Positions 21,971 to 35,300 of a stretch of 64,000 nt of DNA are shown here, in pieces. Each line of letters starts with the position of its first letter. Position 1 is the stretch's first letter. The translations under genes and the position numbers were made by a program. The notes under the pieces are model-generated. The model was not told the DNA's origin. It did no database searches and worked only from the letters and a program-made list of their open reading frames with translations. Source of the DNA: Balanoglossus misakiensis (Eukaryota > Hemichordata); contig CM082594.2 in NCBI GenBank assembly GCA_040954595.2, positions 11,904,001 to 11,968,000 of the forward strand, given 5' to 3'.

Positions 21971-24900
21971 TCGTACATGAATTCGTAAAAACCGCTCACA
22001 TGGACGATATATTTCAGTTTTGCCGGTTGAAATTGATGAATCATATTTTACTTCACAAGCAACACCCTGAAAATGTTTAAGTAATCTGTAATAAAGGCCC
22101 AAAAGTGTTTACTTCTGGGAATTACTGTAATGTGCATGAAAAGACTAATCGACTTAATTCGGATCAAATGAACTACAACTCATTTTGTTCTGATAATATC
22201 GTGAACAGCGTAATCCCGCTGATGACTTGCGAGATGTTGGGGTTCAATCACGATGGCTGCTTGTCTGGTCACGTGAGAGGCAGTGATCAGCGAAGTGTTG
22301 GCTGTTGATGAAAAATCTCATTAGTACTATTCAGGGCGGATTGGGAAGCGATCTGGACCTCGGTTTCCGGATAAATAGCTTCCTTGGACTGAGTTTCATT
22401 TTGTTCACATTTTGCTAGCATGAATCAGCTGTGGGGAAATGAAAGAAAAGGAAAAAAACTCAATACCAATCACTATTTATGCTAACGCGTTAACAGCATA
22501 GTCGGCACATACACACGTCATTGAAAATCGGACACCGAAGGGCTCGCAGAACGTCATTTCCATTGCAGTAAAACATATATGTGATAGAATATTATCAGGG
22601 AAAATATTGCGTAGATCACTTTATACGAATCATTTGATTTTTTTTTACATTTTTACAATTAATGGTGATAAACTAAATTCAATGCATTGTCATGCTGTGA
22701 ACACACTAAGGATGTGTGACGCATTTTAAATATTGGATAACCAACAATGCACAGAAGAAAAAAAACTGTGTAGAATCTTCTTAAATGAAGCAGGAATAAT
22801 GAAAATCACATTAAAACGCCACAAATTTGCTCTTTTGTAAGCAATGTCAGCTTTTCTCCAATAAAAGTAGCCTTCCCAGGGTCTAACGTATGGATTATCT
22901 CACCATGATCGCCAGACTAAAACCATTACAAATTATCGTCAATATTTTATAACCAAAGTTTTACCTTCAAATTAGTTAGATTCAAACTCTGTTAAGCTTA
23001 CCTATCCTCGCTCATAAAGATAGGCAACTTTAAATGCAAGCAACTTATTAAAGTGACCATTTCATTGATCAGACTTGGCAGAGAGTCAGTTGGCCTTTAG
23101 AGCTGATGACCTTCAAAACCAGTAAATGTTGACATTCATTAAATAGTCTGTAAAGAAAAACGACATTTTGAACAACACGAGTGTAGGCTGATGAAAATAA
23201 GGGCATGGACAAGCTACAAACCTGTAATATTTTGTAGGCCCAACCTAAGATTTACACCGTTGCATTTACGACAGTACATGGGTGTCCATATTCTCAGTTT
23301 TGTACTGTAAACAGTGACTGACGCACAAGAAATTATCAAACCTCGGTATTGTGTTCAAAATTAATATCACCTTAAGCAGGTGCAAGTATTACTCTGAAAG
23401 ACAACAAAACTAAATTTGACAAGAGAATCTCATCCGAAAACGAAGAATCAACTATGGGAAATATTATTTAAACACAAGTGATAGTAATCGGCCTCTTAAT
23501 AGGTTCTTACAAGTCATCGCAAACAACGGAGGATCTTCCAACAGAAGTAATTTGGAGCTTATTATAGACTTGAAATGACATCAGTCGTATTTTCGCTGAC
23601 ATGCAAACACCGATTAATCCGAGATCAGTATCGACGTGCTCAACAAGAGCTTTGGGAGTTCATTAAGAGTGGCCAGAACCTAGGTAAGAATGCTTAACCA
23701 CACATCAATTTAGAACGAATCGACTCCGTGGTAGACGGGACTGTGAACGCCTGATTATCTGTGACACGCAGCTCAGGCAGTTCGTTTCTGTATGATACCT
23801 TTCGACTCGACTAAAGGTCGTCGGAATCAACAGAGGAAAACTTGCAAGGTCATTTTGACATGTAGTTTTGATCCTCACAAACGAGATCAAGGGAAGAGAA
23901 CAACACGAAAGATTATCGCGGATCATTTTCTGTTCACCAAGGCTTTTCATCTCCCAAATATCATTGTGTGCTGTACGTCTGTTGACGTTTGTAGTACAAG
24001 ATCAATTCAACACGTCAACCGGATTGACAATTCTCCTTGTCAAAGTCCCGTAAGCAGGTCTGATTTTCAGTTTTGGTCAAAATGCACAAAACGTCTCGAA
24101 TATCATTGTAAGAATAGTTCATTCTTTAATTACACTGAAACGAGTGTAATCAAATCCGAAATGACAAACGACACGCGAGGAGCGAGATTTCACCAGAGAT
24201 GTTCCAGAGAAAGAGACTCATGTTGCTCCTTACTTTGATTAATGTTGTTATTTATTATTTATAAAACGCCATTTTTACGGATTAAACAAAGTCTAAATTT
24301 GCATGGTAATTGTGTCGGTTCTGATTCCTGCCCAGAAGACAGTGTGCACCAACTGACTCAGTTCGCAGTAGGCCTAATCCACAAATTACTTTTGTGCTCT
24401 TCAGAATTGATCACGAAACTATGACCCGGCATTTGGTTTCGGGACATCTTCACTATTTATACAGACAATCTGAACAGCGGTTTTGCATACATTTAATATT
24501 CATAAGTTGCACATTATTAGGCGATTGACATTTGAACATTCTGTCTCGGGGGATTTCAGGTACTATCAATAAATGGTGCGCTAAGAGTGAACCGTGTACT
24601 TTTTTCCAGACCTCTAAGGCTTGCATTCAATGTCCGATGAGATATTCGTACAAGTCCTCGTACACGCATACAGTCATTTTAAACTGAAAGCACCAAAAAT
24701 GGCATTAAAAAGGGATAAAACATCAGTTAGGAAAGTTTCTTTAAATGATACACTTTTAACTGATTTGTCTGAATGTTATGTAACATATATTCAGATGAAC
24801 TAACAGGTAAATATCTATTCATTAGACACAGTCTGTAATAAGTTGGCCACGAATAGTTTTCCCACAGAAATAAGCTTTCCAAACGACCACTGCGTTATCA

Positions 24901-26709
24901 GAAATGCACTTTGCAAAATCTCGCGCGTCATAACGACAAAACATCGATATGACAAATTTTCTCGCAGGCTATGCGGTTACCATGGTGACCGTTGATATAA
25001 AGTAAATGAGAACGTAGCAGCCTTGCTTATCTTCTTCCCCTACGACACGGAAAAATCTACATCCAGATGTTAAGTCTCTTTCTGGGTTTAATTTTGTCCT
25101 TCTTACGACGTTTCCATGGTATCACGAAGTTGGAACCTTTGTGAAAAGACCGCTGTTTGTGCAATGTGTGTTGGAAACATAACCACGGAGGAGTTTGTGG
25201 ATAACTAACATTTGAAGCAACCCCGACGACCCGGCCAACCACTAATCGGTGCTTATCAGCGGCAAGACACTAGGATACCGGCAGGTTGCCGAATAGGAGC
25301 TACTAAGCTTTATCAATGCACAAACTTTGATTAACTGGTTTCATGACACAGCTTCCGTGACCTGATACATTCACTGTAAACGACAAAGGTGTCAGAAATC
25401 GCAGTTTTTCACCTCATTCTCGCCCGCCAATAGCGGAAACCCCTCGAGAAGAATTTCAATAAAAAGAAAAATACTGATAGTACCGTGTTCTTATTCTTTA
25501 GTTGGAGATCAATGCAATGTCTTGTCGGGTCGCGTTCGGCGGTTTCTCCGATGCCCTGGCGCAGGATTCGATCGCCATTTCAAATTAATTTCAAAATTTG
25601 AAATTCAACAATTCAAGGAGATTCCGCTCAATAAGAAAGACTTTGGGCAGAGAATTAACAAAGGCTTAGCCGACGTGTAGAAAGTATCAAAGGGAAGAAA
25701 TAATAGCATACGCTAACAAGCGAAAGTAGAAGTCCGCGGAAGACTATGTAAAACAAAGTCATGATGCTATAGAAATACGATTATGTCGCAAATAGGGAAA
25801 ATGTCTTACAGTATTGGATCAAGTTAGCCAGTAATCTTAGTGACAGTAATCTTAGTCTAAATCAATAAAGACAAATACTGTCAGCAAATTCCGACCAGTA
25901 TGACTGCGATGCATCTTTGCCTTATTCGTTATGTTTCAAAATGAGATAACCCCGTCGAGGGAATTCCATTCCCTATCACCAACCAGATAACAAGTCAGTG
26001 AAACATAAAAACACATGCTAATGGACTAGTTTAGGGTGATAAGATGCTTTCTATCCGAGCGGATCAGAATTAGCAATTGTTTCATTGACCTCCCGCGATA
26101 TTAAAAAAAAATTCAAGTAACCATCATCATTTTTCTGTCCTTCAGGGACTTTTCAGGAACCCATTCTGAAGTGAACCTTAACTTTATCACACACACGCGC
26201 GGGTCTACAGTTCGCAGACAGTGGCAAATTCAATATTCATGATATTAACCTGTCTGGAGGTAGTGATTTGCATAGATGACCATACCAAGCTGGTGAGTCT
26301 TGAAGCGCACCTGTTTTAGCAAAACACGTGATCAAATAATGAGAAGTGCGCTGTGTTCTATACAAGACTGTTTCACGCAAGGCAACGCCTGCAGTGACTG
26401 CTACAGACAGAACGTTTCCGCTGCCCTGACCGAATACCACCCCTCAAAAAGAGTAGTTCGATCTGGCCTGTTCTAACAACGCGAAATCAGTCAATTTGAC
26501 GCATAACACATTTGTAGCAAGTCGGACATGTTCACTTCGCAAACAGGGTGCTGATAATAACGCGCCTGCTGTAAGATCGTCGCGCACTCATTGGATATTT
26601 GATCTCGCGAGGACGTTCACGTAATACGGTTACCGTGTTGCTTGAGAGTATCAGTCCCCCGGCTTCAATTAAACTTAGAATCCACTTTTGCTTAACCCGA
26701 TATACTGCA

Positions 26710-26816
26710 TACTGTGAAAAGAGTGGGAAACCAAGACTTATTATCATCTCACAGCGAGCATCAGAAGAGCACTGTTGTCGACGTCACCCCACAGTCAGCA
26801 CTGCAAGTCTCTTGAG
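26710..26816 (+). other. Possible 5' untranslated exon of LBD gene 2
   Basis: A stretch ending CAAGTCTCTTGAG is followed by a perfect GTAAGT donor at 26817. The LBD 2 coding exon has a strong acceptor (CTCTCTTTCAG ending 28587) 88 bases before its ATG, so a 5' untranslated exon is expected upstream. This donor lies 1.8 kb away. The exon start is a guess from the surrounding sequence. Confidence 0.3.
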
Positions 26817-28439
26817 GTAAGTCGATATGATTTCTTCGTATTATGAGCCGTTCTTACTGTCGCTGCTTGTTCTTACCGCAATTAACATGTCACGTCGCGA
26901 AGACACTGTCGTCCTCCTCTAAAACGGAAATTACTTTTCTTTCTCAAGAACATTTACCTGAATTGCTGGTATTTTAACAGTAATCTGAATGATACTTTGT
27001 TAAACATCAAACCGGAAGTAATGCGATCATATTACCTTCGCAGTGCCGTGCTGCAGAGGTACCTGATATTTGTGTCAACGTTGTGCCCGAAACGCCATCA
27101 AAATATTAATTTACGAGACGGCGATTTTTTCGCCTCGAGCCCATAGGACACAAAGATGTACCCCATCTGGCTGTTCGCATTTTCAGCATGTTTGCAATGA
27201 TTTATCATGAGAGGAAAAACGCACATGTAATTAAACACAACCATACTTCCATTTTAACAACTTTCTGCCCGATGTGCGACCGAGTTCAAAACCAACTAAC
27301 CATCCCCAGAGTTCGATTATTTACAAACACGGTTTTTGTATCGTCGCTTTTCTCCCCATAGACATTTTAAACAGTGTTCACATATCTAAAGTCAGGTATA
27401 GTTTATTCACGTTCTCTCTCTACAGCCTTCCCCATTGGAAGTACGTTAACCGCCTCTAGGAATTGGTTTAACCTGAAGTCATTCCGTCACGATTCAAAAT
27501 GCCAGTTTATTAATACACGGCCTCGAAGTTCTTACTATGTGAAGGTCGCACCGCAATGAATTACCATCGTATAGCCAATGGATACTCCTCCGTCGAAGTA
27601 ATTTCTTTTTGATAATCTTTATTTTAGACTAGCCTAAACATGTGTGAGTCGAATGAGCATATAGCTGGTTTCTGGAGGCTTGGCGAAGAGCTATAATTAC
27701 GTTATGTCTCTATAGCATATTTATACGAAACTGTCGATAACGCACAGAGGAGTACCGCAACCCAGTGATGTGTTAAGTGGCATTACTGATCATTGCGAAA
27801 TTAAAAATTACCCGTCTATTTTGAAATCTAAAATTGGAATAACAAGTACCTGACCCCAAGCATTCAACTAAAGCCAACCTATAAATTTGAAATCATGACC
27901 CCAATGCGCCGAGGTATTGATGTTTTTGTCACGACGACTAATGTTTTACCCTGAGTCCCAATTATTCTTGTATACAATAACAGTGCCTACAGTGATTATT
28001 GAGATCAGGCAGTAGGCTGTTGGTCCTCGGGCAACGCTGACTATCAACCTTTTGTACACACAGAAAACCACCAAACGCCATACGCGTTGGTAATTCAGGT
28101 CACCATACATTCAATGATAAAGTTTCCGTATTCAAATCTCGTAAACTCTGAAAGGCCATCACGCACAATTTCCTTGCCGAGGAAAAACTGACTCGACTAC
28201 TATGTGGCACAGAAAAAAGGCATATTTAGCAGCCTGATTCATTATGTAAAGACTTTGTTCCCAAAATGGAGCGTGAACTATTTTTAAATAAGCGTAGAGG
28301 CACAGTCTGTGGTTTTATGCTAAATGAAGCGAGTAAAATGAAGTTCATTGAATGGTTGCTGTTCCCCGCACCTGTCTTCTTCATGCTAATAAGCACAATG
28401 TCTCATAAACTACCAATCAAAACGTCGTTTTAGTGGAAA

Positions 28440-28490
28440 CAAACAATAATATATAATATGTGTGTGTGTAAGTGTGTGTTTGTATGTATG
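28440..28490. repeat. Imperfect TG-rich simple repeat
   Basis: ATATGTGTGTGTGTAAGTGTGT and then TTTGTATGTATG form a short imperfect TG tract upstream of the LBD 2 exon. Confidence 0.7.
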
Positions 28491-28675
28491 ATGAAACCTG
28501 GTTTTAATATCGAATGTCTTTCGATTGATGTCGATATACTAAAAGTTGGATGTAATTACTTTTCATTTAATTTCTGCTCTCTTTCAGAATTATTACCAAG
28601 CAGATAAGATTTTCACCAATTGGCACATCCACAAGAAAACGTCTTTAAATTACCGGTGAACTTTCCCATTACACT

Positions 28676-29375
28676 ATGCAGATGCACCGAAAAGGAAGTA
28701 CTGGTTGCTTTCTGCTGGGTGTCTGTGTGATGTCTTTTTGCCTTTCTGTGAAGGCCGAAGAGTTCCGAACGTTGTTAAGTTTTCCGCTGTATGCCACGTC
28801 ATCACCATTGAGTGCCGAACAGAGTTCTGGCGCAGGGTTCATTATTGGATACGATACAGTGAACAAGGATGAGAACCTGTTACCTGGACGCAGGCTTACC
28901 TTTGATTTGCTCTGGACGCACTGTATGCTCTCGTCGTTTCTTGGGCCCTTCACAGACATGGTGTACTCGACGAATTATTCGGCGTTGATCGGGCCTGTTT
29001 GCAGCGACGAAGCCGAATCGGCTGGGGTGCTAGCCGACCACTGGAACAGAGCGTATCTTTGCGCCGGTTGCTCCAACAGCCGCTTCCGACACAAAACCAT
29101 CTTCGGCTACTCCACCCTCTTGCGCAGTATGGGGTCATTTGAACAGATCTCCGCGTATATCACAAAGGCTATCTTCCAGCATTTTGCATGGGACACGTTC
29201 GGGGTCATTGTTGAAACCCCAACCTCAGTTTGGCTCCCCGTGGTTAGGGCGATAAATGTCAGCGTGATCGACGCCCAGAATCTGACAATTGGTCGCTACA
29301 GGTCATATTTATCCTCTGAATCCAGTGACGAAGAAATGTTAGATATCATGAAAGACGTAGCAGCACAAAGTCGCA
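28676..29375 (+). CDS. ANF-receptor-type ligand-binding domain, first coding exon (paralogue 2)
   Basis: Start ATG 28676 (a second ATG lies two codons on). A signal peptide (GCFLLGVCVMSFCLSVKA, residues about 10-27) precedes FRTLLSFPLY, GAGFIIGYDTVNKD, LWTHC, YSALIGPVCSDE, AGVLADHWNRAYLCAGC and FGYSTLLRSMGSF. The order of Cys, I-G-P-x-C, L-A-x-H-W-N, CxxC and S-T-L-L-R matches the other two paralogues and the first lobe of natriuretic-peptide-receptor ectodomains. An acidic stretch, SSESSDEEMLDIM, comes near the end. The exon ends in phase 1 at GTAAGT (29376) after AAQSR. An acceptor ending 28587 indicates an untranslated upstream exon. No downstream receptor exons were recognised before 61.7 kb. 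Intracellular parts are unknown. Confidence 0.83.
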
Positions 29376-32300
29376 GTAAGTCATTTCCTTTGCATAAATA
29401 TCTAGGACAGTTATATTGGAAAACTTTCGCTTCTCTGCAAAAGCATCTAAAACACACTTCACCCACAAAGAAAGTGTTATTGTGACGCATCCGATGACAG
29501 TGGTCTGAACACAGCTGTAGTGCCACACTACTGTGTGAACTTCTGTCACTGTGTAATGTTTTGCATCGTTTTACAATGTATAACCCTGTACGTCGCGTAA
29601 AACACACACGAAGAACACGCATACAAACACTATTACACAGAAATGCACGAACAAAAAGGTGAATGTGCCTCTTTGGGTTGAAGTGTTTCTTATTGCTGTA
29701 CTCCTGTTCTATCCAGCTACAATTTCATTTAGGTTGTGCTAGCAGCACTTTCAATTCAGATCGTGTGAGTAAAGCATCGTGCAAACAGACTCAGACGAAA
29801 TGAAATGATCGCATTCTGACCTATCTTGAATTGTCACGTCGATAACCATTTCCCCCATCCACAGAAGAATACTGCCCAATAAACAATAATTGGCCGTCGA
29901 CGGTGAAAGAAAAGCGAGCATGTCCCAAAATGTTAAATATATGATTTGTTGGAAGGGTAACCTTTATAGGGTATTCTCTTGGGCTTCACGCTTGCGTTGG
30001 TGACTGATTGAGCAGTGGTTGGACTGCGCATAATGCATCAATATTAATCACCTTGATTGGTTTTAAAGGTCATCGATAATGTCCCATCATTTAATTTAAA
30101 CCGTGTACTGTCGGAGTGATTAAATCTTTTTAAAAAGCCTGCGATTCAAAACGTGTGAAAAAATGACAATTAAAGAGTTCTTACCAGCAAATGTAATATG
30201 CTACAATGATATAGCTGCCGTTCCATTGTCCGCAACCACCAGAATGTTAGTCGGTTTCCAATTGAAAGTAGATCACTTTTTGTCCAGTTAACATTGGTTA
30301 TCAACAAACGCTAGAGAGAGGGGCATAATTATACAAGTGCAACCATCGGTCGATAACGGGAAATATATATTGCCGTGAAGTTACAAGAGCGTTCGCAGAG
30401 CTTATTGAAATCCGTCTGGGCCGTTATCTATCACTCGAACTAACGAACCATATCTAATGATTACATAGGTCGGTGGGTGATATTTCGATTTTCGATTAAT
30501 CAGGATCGGAGACAGTAATTGCATATTGTACTGTTGAGTGTGTTCATTTGTCTTGAATGGTACCCGCCTAACTCACAGAGTCATGTTTTAAAACTTGTGG
30601 ATAGAACACCAGTTCATTGTTATGCGAACCTAAGGGTGTAATCTTTAAGTCTACCTTGAAATTATCGACTTGTTAGATCTGTACTCTTAAAATACGCCTC
30701 GCCACGCCTTGCTCAAGTGAATCAGCGACAGACAGAAGTTTCAAATCAGAAAATATAAAGTTTTAAGGCATTGAGTCATTCCAGTCATCACCGCTGAGAC
30801 GAAAAGATATATGCTTTGTCGTCGATGAGATAAGCCATTGCCACGTTCTGAGCTAGACACGGTCATCCTGTTTGACGACACACTTGAAAAACGTCGCAAA
30901 AGGGACCGGGGCTATTAGACACACGTGCAGGGCATGAGAAGTTCATTTCAAATCATCACCATTTCGGGGTTTACGTATCAAACGGTCGTCACGGCTCTGG
31001 CAAAAGTTGGTGTTGATTTGATTGCCGTCTGTTGACAATGGCTCCCTGGGATCCTTGTTATTCGGTTTTCTGGTTTTTAAACGTCTGCTCGATGTCTTGT
31101 GACGGAAGAGACACGCACGCATTTCCGTTTGTGCCTGGTTGATTTATTTGCCATTTCTAAATGAGTGACAGGTAACACAGTTAACAGACAGCTTTTAATG
31201 TGGTGGCCATTGAACTAAATTATTCACGAAAACTTTACGGGTTTGCTGTATGTTGAATATTAATAGCATCTCTCGCTTTTGACACATAAAGGCAATAGTC
31301 AAGTAGACCCATACGGAGAAGTACCTGTAGTAGTCTTTAAAACAGCTGATGTAATTTTCCCGAGGAAAGAAACGAATAGCGTGGAATATACATATGGCAA
31401 TCCTACAGGCTTTTGAAGAGTGTTGTGCGCATGTCTTTCCAGCTGAAGCCATCATCTAGAGGGTGCGCCAAATATAATGACAGAACCATTTCAATCTCGA
31501 AGACGCCGACAAACGGATATCAAAATGCTGCTCAAAACCACGGTTGTCTGTCTGTTTTACTCGAATCACTGAAAATTAACTTTTAAGGAAGATACCATTG
31601 GATAATTTGAAGAGGGTAGGAAGCTACAGAACTATCGGTGAAATACCACTCGATAATTTGAAAGGAGAGCTGAATGGCTACTGTGCAAATGCCGCTGGTT
31701 CGATTCGGATAATAATCGTCTAAAACAGAACTATAAAGGTTTACTTCATTTTTGCCACACTATAGTCAACCAAAATCGATTCAATCTAGCACTCTGGGGG
31801 CAAGGTTGGCGTTATTTGTCAAGAAAACATCGCTCTAGGACCCATTGCCAGAAAATGCCGCCCAGGAGAACAAATGCGTCTCCCACTAAATGCCTACCCC
31901 TGCGCAGATATCGCAACCCAATCTTTTTGCAATCTGTTTTGTTCAAAGAAAATCAATCCGCTTCCTTCAAGGCTCTATAAAACATCAAACCGAGCACATA
32001 ATAACCCCTGAAACATCGTTCACCATGACTAATGGCACGCAAAGAACAGCCCGGTAGCCAGTAGCATTCGGTGTGGCATGTATTGCATAACAAAATATTA
32101 TCGGTGTTCATCAAAGCAGACAGGACACACTCGCCCATACATCTGTGCAGAGTAGATGATATACTATGGTAAACCTTGTGCGCAAGGTCGACAGTATTTC
32201 TTCCGTTTACTGAACTGAAGACTGGATGCACTCAACCCACAAAACATGTATTTTACAATCTGTTACACCTTTCAGGTGTTACAGCTCTCCATAGTTAAGC

Positions 32301-35300
32301 GTTTGTCTCACACAACGTCAGCGGTTTCCATAGTTACTGTTATCATGTAAACTCTCGGTTCACAAATGCTTTTGAACCGAAACACTCGGTCCCGATTTCT
32401 ATCGACCCTTGCAGCAAAGGTTCCCCCTCCTCTCCAAAATCGTCGTGAGATGAAAACACTGTATCCCTGATTTGCATTTCAAGTTGAAGTTTTATCAAAA
32501 GAAGCCAGGGGATGACTATTGTCGACGCTACACATTCCTACGTTGCATGTGTATCAAGACTATAATTCAAAGAAGCAACCATTCAAAAAAGAAACCACAA
32601 TTTTTCGGAATGCTGACAGACTGGCCATATTTGTCGTTTTATGAGAATGGAACAAGCAGACCGATAACAAATAAATTACAATGAAATTCTGGACAATAAA
32701 CGGAATAGCAAACTGAACAAGTAACCACCGGCGGCCAATCATATAACCAGTTAATATAAAACGAATGGCGAAAATAAAGAAAGTATGCCAATAGCCATGG
32801 TGTAACACCTGACAGTCGGTGCAACTTTAGCAATGCGACGAACTACCTTTAGTAAAATTTATTGTGTATTGACATTCGCGACCGCAATCTTATGAGAAAG
32901 AGTGCTAGACTTTAATGAGAGTTTAACAATGGCGCCATTCAAAATGTGTGGTTGCTGACCACCTGAATTGATACAGATTTTGCATAAATGAGCATCGAAG
33001 ATATCAAACGGTGAAAAAAATCCCCACCTTGTATAGCAGGGATGTAAGCATCAACGATTCAGTTAATACTTCATTCTGAGAATGAAGATAATACGCAAAA
33101 AGTGTAACCCAGATTTAATGTTATACTAAAAAATAAATACCGAACCGAACTGTAAATGGATGACTATACATGGTTGGGATTTTTTGAATATACGAATTGG
33201 ACATGACGTGGTGTTTGTTTTGTGTTCGGTTTACGGAGGATCATGGTGATTGTCCAAGTAATGCTTATGATAACAAACGGATCGAAATGCAATTTATGGA
33301 TACTCACCAAGCAATTCACTTAGGATAACTAGTTTCGCTTAATACAGTGAGAGTTGTATGTCAAGTTAATCAATTGTTACGTCACGTGTCTTGAGAAGCT
33401 TTGAGAGAGTATGTAACGTCTTCAGTTGCATGGTCATGTTCTCGTGTACCGTAATACCCGAATTGGTCGACACTTTTCTTCTTGTACGGCCCTGTTTCAA
33501 AGTTAATTTTCTGCTTCACTTCGCCAACGAAATAAACAAGCATTATTGAAAGTAATGAAATATGCCTGTCGTTAGTACACATCGGAACTTGTTGAGTTAC
33601 TAACTATTTCTGTTCGCTCCATTTTGTCTGACCTTGAAATTGTACCGACAGTGCTAAATAGGAAAGAGCGAGCTCCATAACTAGCTAGACAATTACCGCC
33701 AAAGATGATGATTTCAAAGTGACCCTTTATACTTAACTGGAAGTAATCTCATTGAATTTTAAAGTAGCTGTGAACTACAAAGCTAAAATGCCTTGCACTT
33801 TTGAAAGAGATTAACCCCGAAGAAGTGATTAACCAGTTTGTGCAATGAACAAAGCAAAACCCTTTGGATTTTTACAGAATAACCACCACGTCTTGTGGAT
33901 GTGTATTAAGAATAAATAACCTGATAGTTAGATGAGTTAACAGATTTTTGCATAAAGTCTGACAAGATTTAGAAACTAGCACTAACCAACTTTTCTAATT
34001 TTCCCCATGTAGTCATTTTGACCTGTTCTATTCAACCCAATTTCCTCTATCACATTAATCCTCGTACATGGCTATGGTTTTTATGATCTTCCGAATTAAG
34101 ATCTACAGTCGAATGAATATGCCACTTGAAATATTCATGAATTATCAGCAATCAATATTTGAACGGTCGCCTTAGTGTGACTTGACTGCATATAGCTGGC
34201 GATGTTGCTGTCAAGCTGGGAACATTAAGTGATTATTACTATTTGTGTTTTGTTGTCGGGGGACACCGTTTCATTCCATGTATGCATCAATAAAAAAACG
34301 AATTGTGTTCGTTATCACGTGCGTGATTCAGACCTCAGAATGTTCCACTTTGTATACGTTACCTCTTTATCTGTCTAACTCACAAGATTTCTGTGAAGTA
34401 CTGTTTCTCTTCTCGATGTAAAAAGTACACTGTTCCAAAATCATTCAAATACCATTTACACATGTGAAAAATAAGAAGGAAACGTTACGTTTTACGCAAC
34501 ACGGTGTATGGCGGAGGTTACAATTCCATAACCAATCAAATTCGAGAGAAAGGTGTGGTTAGTTTGATTTAAGGGATAGAATAGCAAATCGTATATCAAC
34601 AAAGTTCCACAACGAAAAGAAAAAGATCAATCCCGGTTGCTCGACCTACATCTCTTTTGAATTTGAGAACCGCAATTTTACCTCGCATGACTTGTAAATC
34701 TATCTTTTCATGCTTCATCTGTCCTTGCAACATATTGGCAATGTGTTGCTGCTCTCGTGGGATTTAGTGTAGTAACTCGTATTTTATCAGTCTGATTTCT
34801 TTTGCATTGTCAAGTGGCCATACACATATACCTTCAAGAGGCATGTACTCAAACCATTTTGGTGAACAGACAATAGTGAGTCCTTCCCGACGAAAAATGG
34901 CATCATGCTGTGGAAACTCTTCGCCCTTAAGCAACGCATTCCAGTAATTAGCAAGCAGCAGGGTTCTTGAAATATTCTACAGAGCTGTTTTCAATCCATG
35001 GACGGTCTATTTCAGACTTGTACGATATTGCTTGAAGCCCCGTGAATATTTGACCTTGGAAATCAGGTATACCACTGAGCATTAACAGCTCTGAGGCGAA
35101 CAGACTGTGTCGGTGTCCACTCTAAAATTGTATTCAGTATAACTGGAACCAATATGCCATTTCGACGGCAGGTGTCATTCGACGTTAGGCTTTAGGTTGC
35201 CTTTCTTTGAGATCTTGTTTTCGACTTACCCATATTTTCATAGAAGTGCTATGAAGCAATCATCTGAGTGGAAACAATCATCACCTTTGTCAGGCCTGTA

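Larger units (their letters stand above)
19320..26700. other. Long noncoding stretch with one dispersed repeat copy
   Basis: About 7.4 kb without a supported gene. It contains a copy of an interspersed repeat (21234-21465), a G17 run (21954-21970), and several chance open frames, the longest at 23792-24238 (148 codons, no motif). The rest shows nothing recognisable. Confidence 0.5.

Noticed and set aside
23792-24238. 148-codon plus-strand open frame
   Set aside because: No signal peptide, domain motif, codon bias or phase-matched splice sites; treated as chance.
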